This document shows positions 6,362-6,483 of a stretch of 6,483 nucleotides of DNA, piece by piece. Under the pieces are notes generated by a model, which was not told the origin of the DNA, did no database searches, and saw nothing but the letters and a program-made list of their open reading frames with translations. The stretch spans positions 1-6,483 of the forward strand of contig WRMT01000181.1 in NCBI GenBank assembly GCA_009777005.1. Direction: 5' to 3'. Origin of the DNA: Methanobrevibacter sp. GTDB lineage: Archaea > Methanobacteriota > Methanobacteria > Methanobacteriales > Methanobacteriaceae. Position 1 is the stretch's first letter; each line of letters opens with the position of its first letter. Made by a program: the position numbers and the translations under genes.

Positions 6362-6483
6362 AAAATATTATATTAAAATTACAAACAATATAATATAAAT
6401 TTAATAATTATATTATTACTACAAAATATTATATTAAAATTATAAACAATATAATATAAATTTAATAATTATATTATTACATC
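6362..6483. repeat. Two tandem copies of a 58-bp AT-only-like unit, 61-bp period, open at window edge
   Basis: Bases 6362-6419 and 6423-6480 agree at 57 of 58 positions; the single difference is C6382 against T6443. Three bases (TAC) separate the copies, and ATC follows the second. Each copy contains a 10-bp inverted repeat (ATATTATATT at 6365-6374 with AATATAATAT at 6387-6396 in copy 1) and a tight 7-bp hairpin (TAATAAT, 3-base loop, ATTATTA at 6402-6418). The array lies 22 bases upstream of the glycosyltransferase start, so its TATA-like strings probably include that gene's promoter. More copies may lie beyond the window. Equal-length spacers of three bases exclude a CRISPR. Confidence 0.9.

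Noticed and set aside
6362..6483. CRISPR array
   Set aside because: The repeated unit is 58 bases with only three bases between copies, so there are no spacers; it is a plain tandem repeat.

Overview
The window looks like chromosomal DNA of a methanogenic archaeon of the order Methanobacteriales, most probably a Methanobrevibacter-type gut species. The DNA is extremely AT-rich. It carries an archaeal Hel308 helicase whose sequence, as I remember it, is very close to the Methanothermobacter MTH810 protein. Ribosome sites are of the GGTGA type, and T-runs serve as likely terminators. The genus call is inference; the Hel308 and MoaC identities are strong.

Layout. 1-262: AT-rich leader with a long poly-T tract, then the control region of a two-gene plus-strand unit. 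263-1662: a TetR/AcrR-type repressor with a WHG-type ligand domain, followed 11 bases later by an EFR1-type flavodoxin/2x[4Fe-4S] ferredoxin protein. 1663-1926: convergent intergenic DNA with T-runs and an 11-bp-stem hairpin. 1927-3999 (minus): hel308. 4032-4292 (minus): what I read as a broken small gene with three frameshifts, previously hidden in the gap. 4311-4778 (minus): moaC. 4779-5260: 480 bases of very AT-rich non-coding DNA holding the moaC promoter and short direct repeats. 5261-6340 (minus): a GT4-family glycosyltransferase. 6362-6483: two near-identical copies of a 58-bp unit with a 61-bp period, running up to the window edge.

Functionally the genes are mostly independent. The tetR/EFR1 pair is a self-contained regulator-plus-redox-protein unit of a kind common in clostridia, probably acquired. 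hel308 is a DNA repair/replication-fork helicase. moaC makes the cyclic pyranopterin intermediate of the molybdenum/tungsten cofactor, which methanogens need for formylmethanofuran and formate dehydrogenases. The glycosyltransferase probably acts in surface glycan or glycolipid synthesis. moaC, the broken gene and hel308 lie head to tail with short gaps and could share readthrough transcripts.

No RNA gene, insertion sequence, CRISPR array or complete novel system was found. The most unusual items are the frameshifted remnant between moaC and hel308, the 61-bp-period repeat upstream of the glycosyltransferase, and two inverted repeats in front of the tetR gene.
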